DNA from: Polymyxa betae
Taxonomy: Eukaryota > Endomyxa > Phytomyxea > Plasmodiophorida > Plasmodiophoridae
DNA: 64,000 nucleotides
Direction of reading: 5' to 3'
Assembly (NCBI GenBank): GCA_003693705.1
Contig: RBZT01000553.1
Coordinates: forward strand, 1-64,000
Below are positions 1 to 10,566 of this stretch, in pieces (positions within the stretch are counted from its first letter, which is position 1; each line of letters starts with the position of its first letter). A program made the position numbers and the translations under genes. The notes beneath the pieces were generated by a model. That model was not told the origin of the DNA, did not search any database, and saw only the letters and a program-made list of their open reading frames with translations.

Positions 1-165
1 GATTTTCCACGCATGCAAACACGCACCGCTGGCAGACCGTAAAATTTCAAGCATGCGCGATTTATTCAAAAATGTCCAATCACGCACGCAATCACGCAAC
101 CGCTGTCAAAGCTGCCTAAAGTCAAGATTCCAAGAAACATATTGAATAGAAGTATGTGAAATATA

Positions 166-1778
166 TTAATTAGATAGTAGTTGAATCTGTCCAGATAATT
201 GCATCATATTTGGTCTTAGATCAACTTGTTCATTGACAATATGAAATAGTTGTGATACAATAGATGATATTAATGTAGAAGTAGATATAACATGAGAATA
301 TATATCTAATATACAATCAATAACTTCAAGTAATATCTCTGTCATATTTGGTTGTAAAATATGACGAAGAATAAACTTGAGTACTGGTTCTAATTGCGTA
401 TCTTGACGTCCTGATAATGCAACAGATAGAGCTTGTCTAGCACGTAATTCAGATAATAATGCAATTATAATCTGAGGATTAGAAGTATTTAATGCAGCAT
501 CCAATGCAGCACTAAATTCATATCTCTTTAAATGTTGATCATATGGCTGTAAATTAGGACCAGATCCATACGAGATACGATAATCTTCTGCATGCATAGA
601 GGTATCTGACCGAGCACCTCTCATGAAATATCTCTTTGTGCTAGAATTAGCATCTGGTAATGGAGATGGTGTATGACCAGGTCGACGTAATCGTAGAGAT
701 AATTGTCCATCTGCCATGCCAACAGCTAATGCATCATCACGAACTGCTATAGATACTATAGCAGCCTATAATAACAATATATCAGATCAGAACCTATCAA
801 TAAACAGCACACATACAGGTAAGGAGGTCTGATAACGATGTTCGAATGTGTTGATATCATAGAAATGTAATTGTTGATCAGAAGATCCAGTAATAAGAGA
901 TTGATGAGATCTATGTTCACTAATACATGTTATAGGATTAGCAATAGAATGTATAACTCGATCTGCAATAAGATCAACAATCTGTAGACCATATTGTCCA
1001 GCAGCAGCTAATAATGAGCAACTACTTCCTAATAATCGTATAGCAGAACATGGTCCAGGAACAGATATCAGACGTTGCTGTGTAGCAACACGAGTATCCC
1101 AGAATCTAATAGTATGATCATATGATGATGATATCAATAATGATGACATTTGAGTAATTGATCGAATCTGATCTTCATGTCCAGATAATGTACGAATACA
1201 TTTTCCAGTAGGTAGATCCCATATCTTTACTGTTTTATCATCAGATCCTGAATATAATTCCTGACCTGATTCCATAGAGAATCCACATACACGAACCTGC
1301 ATATAAATTATACAAATGTAATCAACATGAAATAGGCATCACTCACCGCATCCGAATGCCCTTTAAATTCTTTAAGAAGTACACGAGAATTGACATCGAA
1401 TACTTTGAGACGATTATCTTTAGTGCCGGTAGCAATAAGAGCTCCATCTTGACGATACGAACATGATACAACAACATCTTTAAATTTGGTGATATTCTTC
1501 ATAGATTTCAATGTAGATCCATGATATATATGTACACGTGTAGATGATGTTAATGCTAGATTATATGGTGCTACTGGTGAGAATTCCATACATGATATAG
1601 AACCTATATGAGCAGAACATTCAATGGCCTAATACAAATATTGAATAAACCATCATTGTAATATTCATCATATAACCTTATATGTATGCCAATAACGATA
1701 TTCAGATGATATTTCTCTATCATCATGGACACCACCAACACCTTCCGTCTTCTGAAAACCACCCAGATTCTCCATCAT
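166..1778 (-). CDS. UTP15: UTP15-like U3 snoRNP WD40 protein
   Basis: Component of the nucleolar small-subunit processome that acts with U3 snoRNA in 18S pre-rRNA processing. Four exons join in frame: 1778-1677, 1628-1347, 1296-817 and 765-166 (487 aa; human UTP15 is about 518). The start is the first ATG of an ATG-ATG pair that leads into an N-terminus like that of UTP15 (EYRYWHTYK before the first blade). WD40 repeats fill roughly residues 35-285, for example KTVKIWDLPTGKCIRTLSGH. The last exon carries the UTP15 C-terminal helical domain (LRARQALSVALSGR, then the LEPVLKFILRHI region). The introns are 47-51 nt with GT-AG ends. The gene is divergent from UFM1 across about 165 bp. Family assignment is confident; only the exact start is open. 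Confidence 0.93.
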
Positions 1779-1943
1779 GATCTCAAATCTGATCTGGAAC
1801 GAGTCTGCGGAGTCCGTCACGGAATTGTTCCGCCGTCCCCTTTAAATTTTCACAAAATTCGGAAAACTTTTTTCATATTTCGACACTTTGGCGTCATAAT
1901 ATTATTGTGACTCGGCCTTGTCTCTTTATAGTATCTAATAACA
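1779..1943. promoter_or_regulatory. Shared divergent promoter UTP15/UFM1
   Basis: These 165 bp separate the two start codons and must hold both 5' UTRs and promoters. I see no clear TATA box at a fixed distance. The assignment rests only on the head-to-head gene arrangement. Confidence 0.4.
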
Positions 1944-2328
1944 ATGTCTGATAAGAATAAGGTCACATTCAAGATCACTCTGGCATCAGATCCTAAGCTA
2001 CCATTCCGAGTGTAATCAATACACTCATTCCTGCCATGGACCAGTACGTTCTGATATGATCATACAGAGTGAGTGTTCCAGAAGCAGCTCCATTCACAGC
2101 TGTTGTTAAGTATGTAGCAACTGAGTTTAAGGTTACTGCTGATACAAGTGCTATTATCACTAATGATGGAATTGGAGTTCAATTAAATCAAACATCAGGT
2201 AGGTTTATTCAACTGGGGGTCGTACTGTCTCATGGGGTTAACTGGCTCTATAATCAGGGAATGTGTTCTTGAAACATGGCTCTGAATTACGAATGATTCC
2301 ACGAGATCGTGTTGGATTCTGCCAATAA
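1944..2328 (+). CDS. UFM1: Ubiquitin-fold modifier 1 (UFM1) precursor
   Basis: Ubiquitin-like modifier that is conjugated to targets (ribosomal protein and ER pathways) by UBA5, UFC1 and UFL1. Three exons, 1944-2011, 2068-2198 and 2258-2328, give 89 aa, close to the usual 85. Conserved stretches are [42 protein letters not shown] and [17 protein letters not shown]. The product ends in Val-Gly-Phe-Cys-Gln. Cleavage by a UFSP-type protease after the glycine would expose the conjugation-competent end, as in the family where VGSC is trimmed. The splice choice was fixed by the family alignment, because exon 1 ends two bases into the Val codon. UFM1 is absent from most fungi, which helps place the organism. 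Confidence 0.95.
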
Positions 2329-2466
2329 ACCCACCTCGTCAATTATTTGTATAAAATCTCCTCATTCATTGCCTGCTGTATTAAATGTTGAGTCAACATT
2401 GTTGTGATTCCGATGGTTTCCAGTTTCGACTCCTTCCGACATTCCAAATTCTTCCAAAACAGAACG

Positions 2467-3090
2467 ATGGCTGTACTGACTCTTCTGCAGCAATTTATCA
2501 CGTTCATCAAGCGTGGTAGTGTGATTGATCTGGCAATTGGTATGGTGTTGGGTGCTGCTTTTACTGGAATCGTCAAATCACTATGTGATGATCTCTTCAT
2601 GCCAATCTTCTCACTTCTCTTCCCATACAAACTTAATGAGAATTTCGTCATGTTGAAATGTTCAAATGCACAAGGATTGATGGGCTGGAGATTGGGTGCT
2701 CATTGTGCTGCACGATATGGACCAAATGGAAAGCCATCATTAGCACAAGCTATTCAAGATGGGACATTGATTTGGAACTATGGAGCGTTTATACAAGCTG
2801 TGATCACGTTCGTGATAATGGCATGGATGGTATTCATTGTAGTAAAAGTGTACATGACCATATTGAACATTGAACGTGATCCTGGTAAAGCATGCCGATT
2901 TTGTAAGGAGAACATTCATAGTGAAGCTATGAGATGTCCAAGATGCACGTCACAAGTTGAAGTACAACAAGAGTCTTCTGATGATGAAACTGAGACCAAT
3001 AGAGAGGCACCTGAAACTGATCAATCAGGACGTGGTGCTGAAGCTAACAAAGATAGAGCTGCTCTATATCATGTTCAAAACAAAGTGTGA
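2467..3090 (+). CDS. MscL-type mechanosensitive channel with C-terminal zinc ribbon
   Basis: Large-conductance mechanosensitive channel family; it would open under membrane tension and release solutes. This is a single exon of 207 aa from the ATG at 2467; an upstream in-frame ATG at 2404 is possible. Residues about 10-45 hold the MscL first helix (FIKRGSVIDLAIGMVLGAAF) and about 115-140 the second membrane helix. After TM2 comes a zinc-ribbon-like segment CRFCKENIHSEAMRCPRC (CxxC-x10-CxxC), then an acidic, Gln/Glu-rich tail of about 45 residues. The extracellular loop (about 50 residues with three Cys) is longer than in Escherichia coli MscL. A second copy lies at 9686-10174 on the other strand. 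Family assignment is certain; cellular location (plasma membrane or organelle) is not shown. Confidence 0.9.
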   Translation: MAVLTLLQQFITFIKRGSVIDLAIGMVLGAAFTGIVKSLCDDLFMPIFSLLFPYKLNENFVMLKCSNAQGLMGWRLGAHCAARYGPNGKPSLAQAIQDGTLIWNYGAFIQAVITFVIMAWMVFIVVKVYMTILNIERDPGKACRFCKENIHSEAMRCPRCTSQVEVQQESSDDETETNREAPETDQSGRGAEANKDRAALYHVQNKV

Positions 3091-3263
3091 CCCCAATACA
3101 ATCACCTATTGCATGCAATCCCTGTTTATCAATGATAATGAGGAGAGACCCATAACATCCCTCCAAATGTTCTGTCTAAATTGTACTTTACTTGAGAGGT
3201 CATCAATTCACCGGCCGAGATTATCACCATCATGATCACTATGATAACCAAAATCTGCAACCA

Positions 3264-5447
3264 TCATAGAACAGCAGCGGTTTGACTAACAAGATCATTA
3301 GTCAATGTAGTTAGTTCGGGTTCATCTTTAGCAATGGCAGGAGCCGGTACTGATGCCTCCATAACCGCCGGTACTGGCCCCGAGGCTGACGTCATGCTGG
3401 GTGCTGTAGACTCGATATCATGATTTGGTGGTGCTAAAGAGATAGGTGTTAATCCATCATTAGATGCAGGTGAATCAGTAGGTTGTGCTTCTCTAGCATC
3501 TTCCAAGGCAGATTCAGTTGGTGTCATAGGCTGATCAGATGATCCCTTCCCGCTAACATCTGTTTTCACTTTCTTATTCTCCTCTTCTGGTTCCGTTCCT
3601 TCACGAACACGGGACTTCTTCCTGCTCTTCTTCTTGGACTTCTTCTTCTCTGGCCTCCTCTCATCGCCGAACACGATATCAGGCAGGCTATTGCTCCTCA
3701 TATGATGGATCTCGATGCGCATGCCTTCCTCTCGGAAAGCGTATTCATTGACAATGAAGAGGAAGTAACTGACCTGACTGGACAGATCCACAGAACGTGG
3801 ACCAGTACCGGCGGGTGCTAAATCAAAATCCAGACCAATAAAGAAACATTCTCCAACTTCCGTCCGTTGCTCTACAAGAGTCTTATCGGCAACAATATTG
3901 GTGACTTCTACAGATCTAGGTGGAAGTGGGAAATGTTTAGGTACTGGATAAGCTTCACAGTTGGGAATTGAGTCCACATTCTTGATTAACAGCCGGATTT
4001 TAGCCTCTACCCAACCCAGCCATTTATGCAGCTGGTCTTTATTTTTGGCATAGGCACAGATCTGCAGGAAATCCCGATGTTCCAGAAAGATTTCCGACGT
4101 GGCGATCAGTCGTTTATAGTCTTCAACTGTGAACAGACGATGACCAATGGATTCGGTCAGCTCATAGCCACGATGAAGTTCCCGTTTTAACATGCGTCTG
4201 GTAGCTGTTGAAACATTGTAGGTAGAGTTCATACTGGGATATGCTGGGGTTAACACGGGAAACAAATCATTTCGCTCACGTGGATTGACATTCGGATTCC
4301 AAACCGGTAAACCTGTCGATAAAATCAGCAATGGAACGAGAAGAAAGAGTTGGGAAATCACTGAAACAACTGCTAAAAACCCAACAACCAAATAAAAGAA
4401 AGCTTAAAAAGTAGTTGCTGCTGTAATATACCAAGTGTTGGATCATCTTCAACATCACATAGAACAACAGGACGAGGCCACCGCCAAATATCAAAGACTG
4501 TCATGAATTTCTGCAAAAGCAGACTGGGTGCAGCATTCGGATAGAGCTGACAAACCCTTGCTGTTAGAATCGCCCAAGAAACACCACCTATCAAGCTTTC
4601 AAAAACGTCCATCGAAGCACTTGTGAGTTATGGTACCGAGGAAACCGAATACGTTGCCATAAATGCCCCGATTTCTGGCCCAAAGTTTAATCAACCTGAG
4701 AGTAGTTCGAAATGTGTTCTTATTGGGGACTTGTGCCAGGATTGTATCAGTGACACGAACACCGTTTAGCGATCGAATGCTTTGCTCGTCGATATTGTGC
4801 AGGAGGTCATTCTTGAAGATATTCATCTGTGCAGGAAGGCGATCTAAAGCCAACTGTGCATATAGCAGATCGATATCGATATCATCAAATGTAAATTTAA
4901 TGACTGGAACATATGCATCCAGGACAGCTGTTAAATCCGATACTTTTTCATTAGCGTTTAATACATCGACCAATCGGGTGAATATTAATTCCCGAGTTAA
5001 ATGTCTCGGCCCAACAATCAATGTATCAATATCAGCACCAGCAACATGAACACCTGATCTCATATTACACATATTGTATAGGATTCAGGTCGAATAAATA
5101 CCTAGCCGATACGAGCCGAATGTATAGAGATGTAATCGTGCTTCATTGGCGATATGCTCTCCAAGACCAAGTTCCAAAGTCATTTCTCGTGCCCATCGCT
5201 GACATATTTGATTCAATGTCCCGAGGACAGATTCTCTCCTACGATCATCACCATTACAAAACCATCAGCAATACATCTATCAACTATCAACATGCCTGAT
5301 AGACTCTTGTCTGGACTCCAACAGATTCTCCTGGGCCAAGACCTCCTCCAAGACGGCCGAATTATGAATATCGATATCGGAAGGTTCATCGAGAGAAACC
5401 GGAGGCGATACGCCAAGCGGCGGTCCCGTATAGGGTTCGATTTTCAT
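3264..5447 (-). CDS. PAP: Nuclear poly(A) polymerase
   Basis: Adds poly(A) tails to cleaved pre-mRNA. Five exons, 5447-5296, 5238-5102, 5053-4637, 4587-4432 and 4312-3264, total 1911 nt (636 aa). The nucleotidyltransferase signature is FGSYRLGVHVAGADID, and a third catalytic aspartate lies in DDIDIDLLYAQ. The PAP central domain follows (GGVSWAILTARVCQLYPNA, then TPAYPSMNSTYNVS) and the RNA-binding domain after that. The tail from about residue 500 has a KKKSKKKSRKKSR nuclear-localisation-like stretch and then an acidic and Pro/Ser/Ala-rich end, as in animal PAPs. The first intron only joins the correct frame if it is GC-AG (see separate entry). The 273 bp upstream of the start (5448-5720) have no recognisable gene and probably hold its promoter. 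Confidence 0.95.
5239..5295 (-). other. GC-AG intron in the poly(A) polymerase gene
   Basis: On the minus strand the donor reads CAG|GCATGT and the acceptor CGTAG|GA. Splicing here gives an ILE-ARG-ARG-GLU junction that matches the family and keeps the whole 1911-nt CDS in frame. No GT donor nearby gives the right frame. Confidence 0.85.
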
Positions 5448-5720
5448 GGGAGGTTCGGAGGAGATGGATGCAACGATGATTTAGATGGGGCAGATGACAG
5501 ATTGATGCCAGAGGGTGGATCTGTGACTAAATCCAGATCTAAGATATAAGATGTACCTGATGATGGCACCACAAACACAGACACCCCTCTTGTAATTGAT
5601 TTCTTCATTCGGCAATCATACCGCAACACAATTATATGCGTAATCCCTCTACATACACCATCATACATACTACAAACCCTAAAGTACACACACGCCTGTA
5701 TAGATCATTCAGAATAGATT

Positions 5721-8700
5721 TTATCTGGAATTTAATTCATCATATTGCGGTCGATATCCCTGATGTAGAGGTAGAGCTGGTCGTAAATGGGATCCTCGTC
5801 TGGGTTGGTTAAGAATACTTTGCGCTTGTTGCAATAAAATCTGGTTTCGAATTGATAGATGAGCATTGGTGCTTTGGGCCGCCTCCGTCTCAGCTTTTAG
5901 AAGTGCAACACGAACCTGTAGTCGACTAACAGCTTTCAACGAATTCAGCGTCGTATTGTGCATATTTCGACGTAATCGTTCCCTTTTGTCAGTTTCGATG
6001 ATGTGAAGATCGACTGCGCCAATTTTTGCAACAATGGATAGAAATGTCTCAGAGCTTAGTCTTTCCTTGCCCTGATCCATCCAAATAATCTCTGAAAGCC
6101 GTTTTTTCCTGTGGCCTCCTTTCAAACCGAACTGTAAGAAGTACTCTTCGCGACTTGCTTTCGGCACTATCTTTGCTAAAGCAGTATAGATCTGGCGCCT
6201 TTCATTGGTTAACATCTCTTTGGCACGCTTGTTGGACTCCGCCGATCTCGTACTCAGATCATTCTGTAATCTGTGAACTTCTTCGATGTGCATCATCCAA
6301 GACAAATAAGATGGATTCTCCAAAATCACCCAGAACTGTGAACGATAGTTCAGAGGACTGTGAAGCACAGACCAGAGCTCCAGAAGTTTCGTTCGACAAG
6401 AGGCAATCCCTTCTTGTATGACGCATGCTTGATGGCGCCGTACCCGAATCGCACGAAAACGAGCTTGGGTTCTTATGATGAGCGTTAGGGTTTCTAAATA
6501 CCTAAACTCAGCAATTTAGCAATCAACAAAAATGAGCAAGATGAAGATAACCTTCGCCTATGCAACTGCATTCGGATTTTAGATTGAATTCGAATCACGC
6601 CGGATATGATACGCCTATATTGTGAGACGGCAGTGGCACTCCTCAGTGCAGCTTGTATCATGATAGCGCAAGACAGTTTGTTCTCATAATGCTTCAGATT
6701 TAAATAAGCATTGAATGCGCTAGAAATGATGGTAGATGCGGCAGCATACTGTAATAAGGCACGATGTGCACGATTTAGATAGACTCTGAAAGCGGCTTGC
6801 GATATTAAAACTGCTTGCCTCAATTTGAGATAGAAGACCCGATCATCTATAAATTTCGCAGCTCTTCGCAACTTTCTGTAAGATCTTCGTGGTTTATAGC
6901 CGCGATAATGCCTTTGAATAACAATGGCAACTTTTCGCAGCCTATCCCATGATTGAAATTGCGGCACGATTCGCCCTTTCATCAACTCGGTGTTCACCCG
7001 TCTTGCTAACGTCGACACAATCTGTCGACGTTCTTTACTCACGAACGATTCGACTGTTCGAATGGATCCGATCAGATCAGGACGGAGCTGAGGGAACTGA
7101 TCGTATTCGAAATTCGTCCCGGTAATTCCGGATTGACTTGGGAAAGGAGAGACGAAAGTTGTCGTTATATCATTAGAGCGATCGTCAAGGAAAGGAGTAG
7201 AGCGATGCATGTGGAAGTTCGAGCGGTTCATTTTTGCGACAATGCATTCGTCAAAGAAACGGACTTCAGCCAGAGCCTCCGGGTCGTTTGCAGCACAAGC
7301 TGGCGTCCACCGGTCGCGAATAAACCGCTCGAACATTTGTGTTTCGGTGAGAACAGACAGTATCGGGCGAAACGAGTCAGAAGCTTCCCGCAAGCAGGCA
7401 GCTCGATCAAATTGGCATCGTGAATCGCGATCATCGTCAGCATCTCTATCAGTGTCTGTCCGGTTATCGAAAGGAATCAAGTACTGACGATATTTGCCCA
7501 GAATTTTCACCATGAAGCGAAGAAATAGTTCTCGGATCGCTTCTGCATCAAACTTGGATGTGGAATCATAGTTGCCAGCAGGATTAGGTTTCGCTGGAGA
7601 CCCACGCTTGAAACGATTTAAGATCTTCTTCGTTGAATCTGTTCGAGTGGCAACCGGAGATGAGACCGCATCGGAAACAATCAGTCCACCTTCGCCAAAC
7701 TTCTCAATAGGCATTAACTGATCTGAAAATGGAAATGCCAAGTCGATATCATCTCGTCCATTTAAAAGAACCCCAGACACCAACGGTCGCAGCGAATCCA
7801 GCAATTTTTTCAGCGGCTTTTCAGGGAGAGGAGGCAGCGCATCTTGAGACGGCAGGCTAGCTTCATTGGCGTCGAGATTGAAGAAAATCACTTCCGCAGG
7901 AATCGAAATGGGATTCGATTCCTGAAGATATGACGACGAGATTCCGGCGATGAAAGGGACTGGAGCATGAACAAATTCAGCCAACCTGCGGGGCAATACA
8001 GGCATATAGACGCCTTGCCAAGATAAAGGAAAGATGAGAGCACAAGCTGCTTCGCAAACGTCTAACAGAACGGAACGTTGCGAGGAACAAATCACTATTT
8101 TCTGCTCAGTTAACATAGCAGTAATTAAAGCCATGATATTATTCAGATTCAGACACTGAAATAATGTCATCATACGACAATCGCAAAGAGGTAGCTGATT
8201 TGGAGGCGGACGGGATAACCGAAGCGTCTGGTCGGCAACAGAAAACTGAACGGCAACTTTGCCGGGAGGAGGGACAGGGACCTCAAATATAAAATTTGAA
8301 ATGTACCGTTCGATTGGCAGAGGAGCACTTGACAGAGATATGCGATAAATCATTGATATCCATTTCTCAAATACGTTGAGAAATGGCCAATGAGACACAA
8401 TAAGAATGCATTTGGGAGAAAATAGCGACTGATCGGTTAGATTGGAGACACCTTTGACGCCAGAAAGCAGCCCATGGCTCTTCCTGGATTCGCCATCAGC
8501 ACAGGATGCTTCCAGTTCAACGATTTCCATAGGTGTCATAATCTCCCAAAACAGCAATCCTACAACGTACTGTCTCGTTCCAACAGCTGAAGTCAATGTG
8601 AATCCAACACGTGCTGGAGGAAAATGGATTGCACTCAGAGTGATATCTTCAGGAAATACGAAAGGCTCCAGGGAGTTCGGAGGAAGCGGGAAATCGCTAT

Positions 8701-9351
8701 GGTCCTGCACAGGAAGACGATCCAGAATCTTGGGCTCAAATTTTAGATCATCAGAGCGAGTCCCGCGACCGAGAACCACAAAATAATCAATAAGTCTTAA
8801 AGGAACAGAAGACTGCTGCGAATTACTGTTCGACGAAGCAATTCGGCGATGATGATCCGTCTTTTTGGCAGAGCCATTGTTGACGAAAGCCTTATCAAGA
8901 TACTTCGAACGTATGAACTTCGTACGAAGGTTCAATGGCGAACCTGGAGTTGGTTTAACACCAGCAGGAAGGGAATACTCATAGATCTCATTAGCAGCTT
9001 TGTTGCCAAAATTCTGAATGTTGACAAGCTGCGATGCATCCCATTGATCCAAAGTAATTGAGCGGATGACACTGAGGTTAACACCTAATGAGCGATGAGC
9101 GCTTGCACATTTCGTACAAACAAGAATTCCAAATGTTATTGATGCCCATTCAGGATCACTAAAATACTCGTTGTCATTAGATGCAATGAGAAGATCATCA
9201 GTAGCCCAGACCTTTGGTCACAATCAGCACAATTTTGATTCCCTGGACGTTCCATCTCCCGCCATAGCTTGGCCATGAGCTGCTTCTGATCTATTTGGGC
9301 TTCATTGCTATTTACATGTCTCCTAGAGCTTTCTTGCCTCTGAATAAGCAT
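5721..9351 (-). CDS. ArfGAP-DENN-IQ multidomain protein
   Basis: Three exons, 9351-9212, 9158-6552 and 6501-5721, give 1175 aa. An ArfGAP zinc finger occupies about residues 35-140: CADC and CTKC are separated by exactly 16 residues, and HRSLGVNLSVIRS contains the arginine that in the family drives Arf GTP hydrolysis. A tripartite DENN module follows from about 170 to 560 (RLIDYFVVLGRG; LTEQKIVICSSQ; PLSWQGVYMPVLP). DENN domains are Rab GEFs. Residues about 700-950 carry several IQ-like motifs (IQRHYRGYKPRR, IQAALRSA, IQSKIRMQLHRRR). The last 200 residues are helical and charged, probably coiled coil. The product therefore combines an Arf off-switch with a Rab on-switch and calmodulin-type binding sites; it probably works in membrane traffic. 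The ArfGAP-DENN fusion is unusual. Its upstream region is the 334 bp before MscL-2. Confidence 0.9.
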
Positions 9352-9685
9352 AACGTAGAGAGCCTGACGACTCCCAAGACAACAGCCCTGCCAGTCTCTA
9401 AATCCAGAGACCTACAATCGTACCAGATGTCAGAATACTAAAAATTGGAAATTGCTCTGGGAAGAGTAACTGCAGATAGGGAGAGTAGGGAGTGATGCGG
9501 CCCCAACCACCTCCTACCTAACAATCTGCTAAAGGTTACCTTTCAGACCCTCCAGAGTCTCACATTAATATTCTCCGAGGATCATCTCATCCTATCCTAG
9601 AAAATCTCTACAATCCTGCTAGACACCACTGCTGCTAGAGTCAACTAATGTTTTGTTAAATCGAAGCCGGAATAGCAAATTTTAT
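9352..9685. other. Intergenic region
   Basis: These 334 bp lie between the 5' end of the ArfGAP-DENN gene and the 3' end of the second MscL gene. I see no coding frame, repeat or RNA gene; it should contain the ArfGAP-DENN promoter. Confidence 0.4.
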
Positions 9686-10174
9686 TCACATGGCTCTGAT
9701 TGATGGGTAGCTGTCGTCAACGGTCAGCTGTCCTGCACAATGCTGGCACCTGGTAGCTTTGATGTTAACAGGCTGGATGCAATGAGTGCACTTCTTGTCT
9801 TCAGCGGCAGGCGCTGGCTTGCGAATACGCATGTAAGCGCGTAGGATCAAGAACAGTACAAAGGCAGTAAACACGAATTGCAGCGCTATTTCAAATGTGT
9901 GGCCATATGCAAAGACGATTGCTCCTTTGTCTTTAGCTTCTTTCAATGTCTGATAAGGTATGGCACATTTGCCATCGTCTTGATCTGGGCATCGTAAATG
10001 GATGAATAGATTCTCAAAAGAGACGGGGAACATCCATTCGATGATGGGTGACAGCATATCAGCAACGATGGCGTTGACAACAGCTGTGAATGCAGCACCG
10101 ATGACGACACCGATGGCTAAATCCAGGATATTGCCGCGGCATAGGAAGTCTTTGAAATCAGACAGAAAGCCCAT
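9686..10174 (-). CDS. mscL: MscL-type mechanosensitive channel, second copy, with zinc ribbon
   Basis: Single exon, 162 aa, close in length to bacterial MscL plus a short C-terminal addition. The first helix reads CRGNILDLAIGVVIGAAF, with a family-like loop and a second helix around residues 95-118 (IALQFVFTAFVLFLILRAY). It ends in a zinc-ribbon-like segment CTHCIQPVNIKATRCQHC (CxxC-x10-CxxC). The core is more bacteria-like than the copy at 2467-3090. Bacterial MscL proteins with a similar C-terminal CxxC pair exist, so ancient transfer from bacteria is plausible. The start ATG at 10174 directly precedes the GFLSDFKDF amphipathic helix expected at an MscL N-terminus. Confidence 0.95.
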   Translation of the reverse strand: MGFLSDFKDFLCRGNILDLAIGVVIGAAFTAVVNAIVADMLSPIIEWMFPVSFENLFIHLRCPDQDDGKCAIPYQTLKEAKDKGAIVFAYGHTFEIALQFVFTAFVLFLILRAYMRIRKPAPAAEDKKCTHCIQPVNIKATRCQHCAGQLTVDDSYPSIRAM

Positions 10175-10566
10175 GATGCTAGTTTAGAGATTCGAAGGTT
10201 TAGGGATTATAAGATGCTACCGTGCAGTTAAAGTTTAGAAATCCAAAATGAGAAGACCTTGGGCAGGCCGGACGATGACGTAATCCATTGCCAGCTTCCG
10301 GCTAAAGACGATTGATCTCCCGGTTCAATGACTTTTGGTGCAATCATTTCACGTCAATCTGACCGGATAGGTTGGACTTGTGTCTCATCTACGTATACGA
10401 TATCATAATGATTAACATATAAAGACGAATGTTTGTGTAACATTATGGGGTGGGACAGAAACGGTTTTGACTTTTGAGCGACCTCTACATCCCTACCAGT
10501 CTCAGATATACAGATGCACTTTATCATCTGATCTATGCACTACCCCAGATCTGTCATTCCTATATT
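10175..10566. promoter_or_regulatory. Divergent promoter region MscL-2 / RCC1 giant
   Basis: These 392 bp separate two head-to-head genes. An in-frame ATG at 10474 would extend the RCC1 protein by 31 residues, so part of this may be coding. Nothing else is recognisable. Confidence 0.35.
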
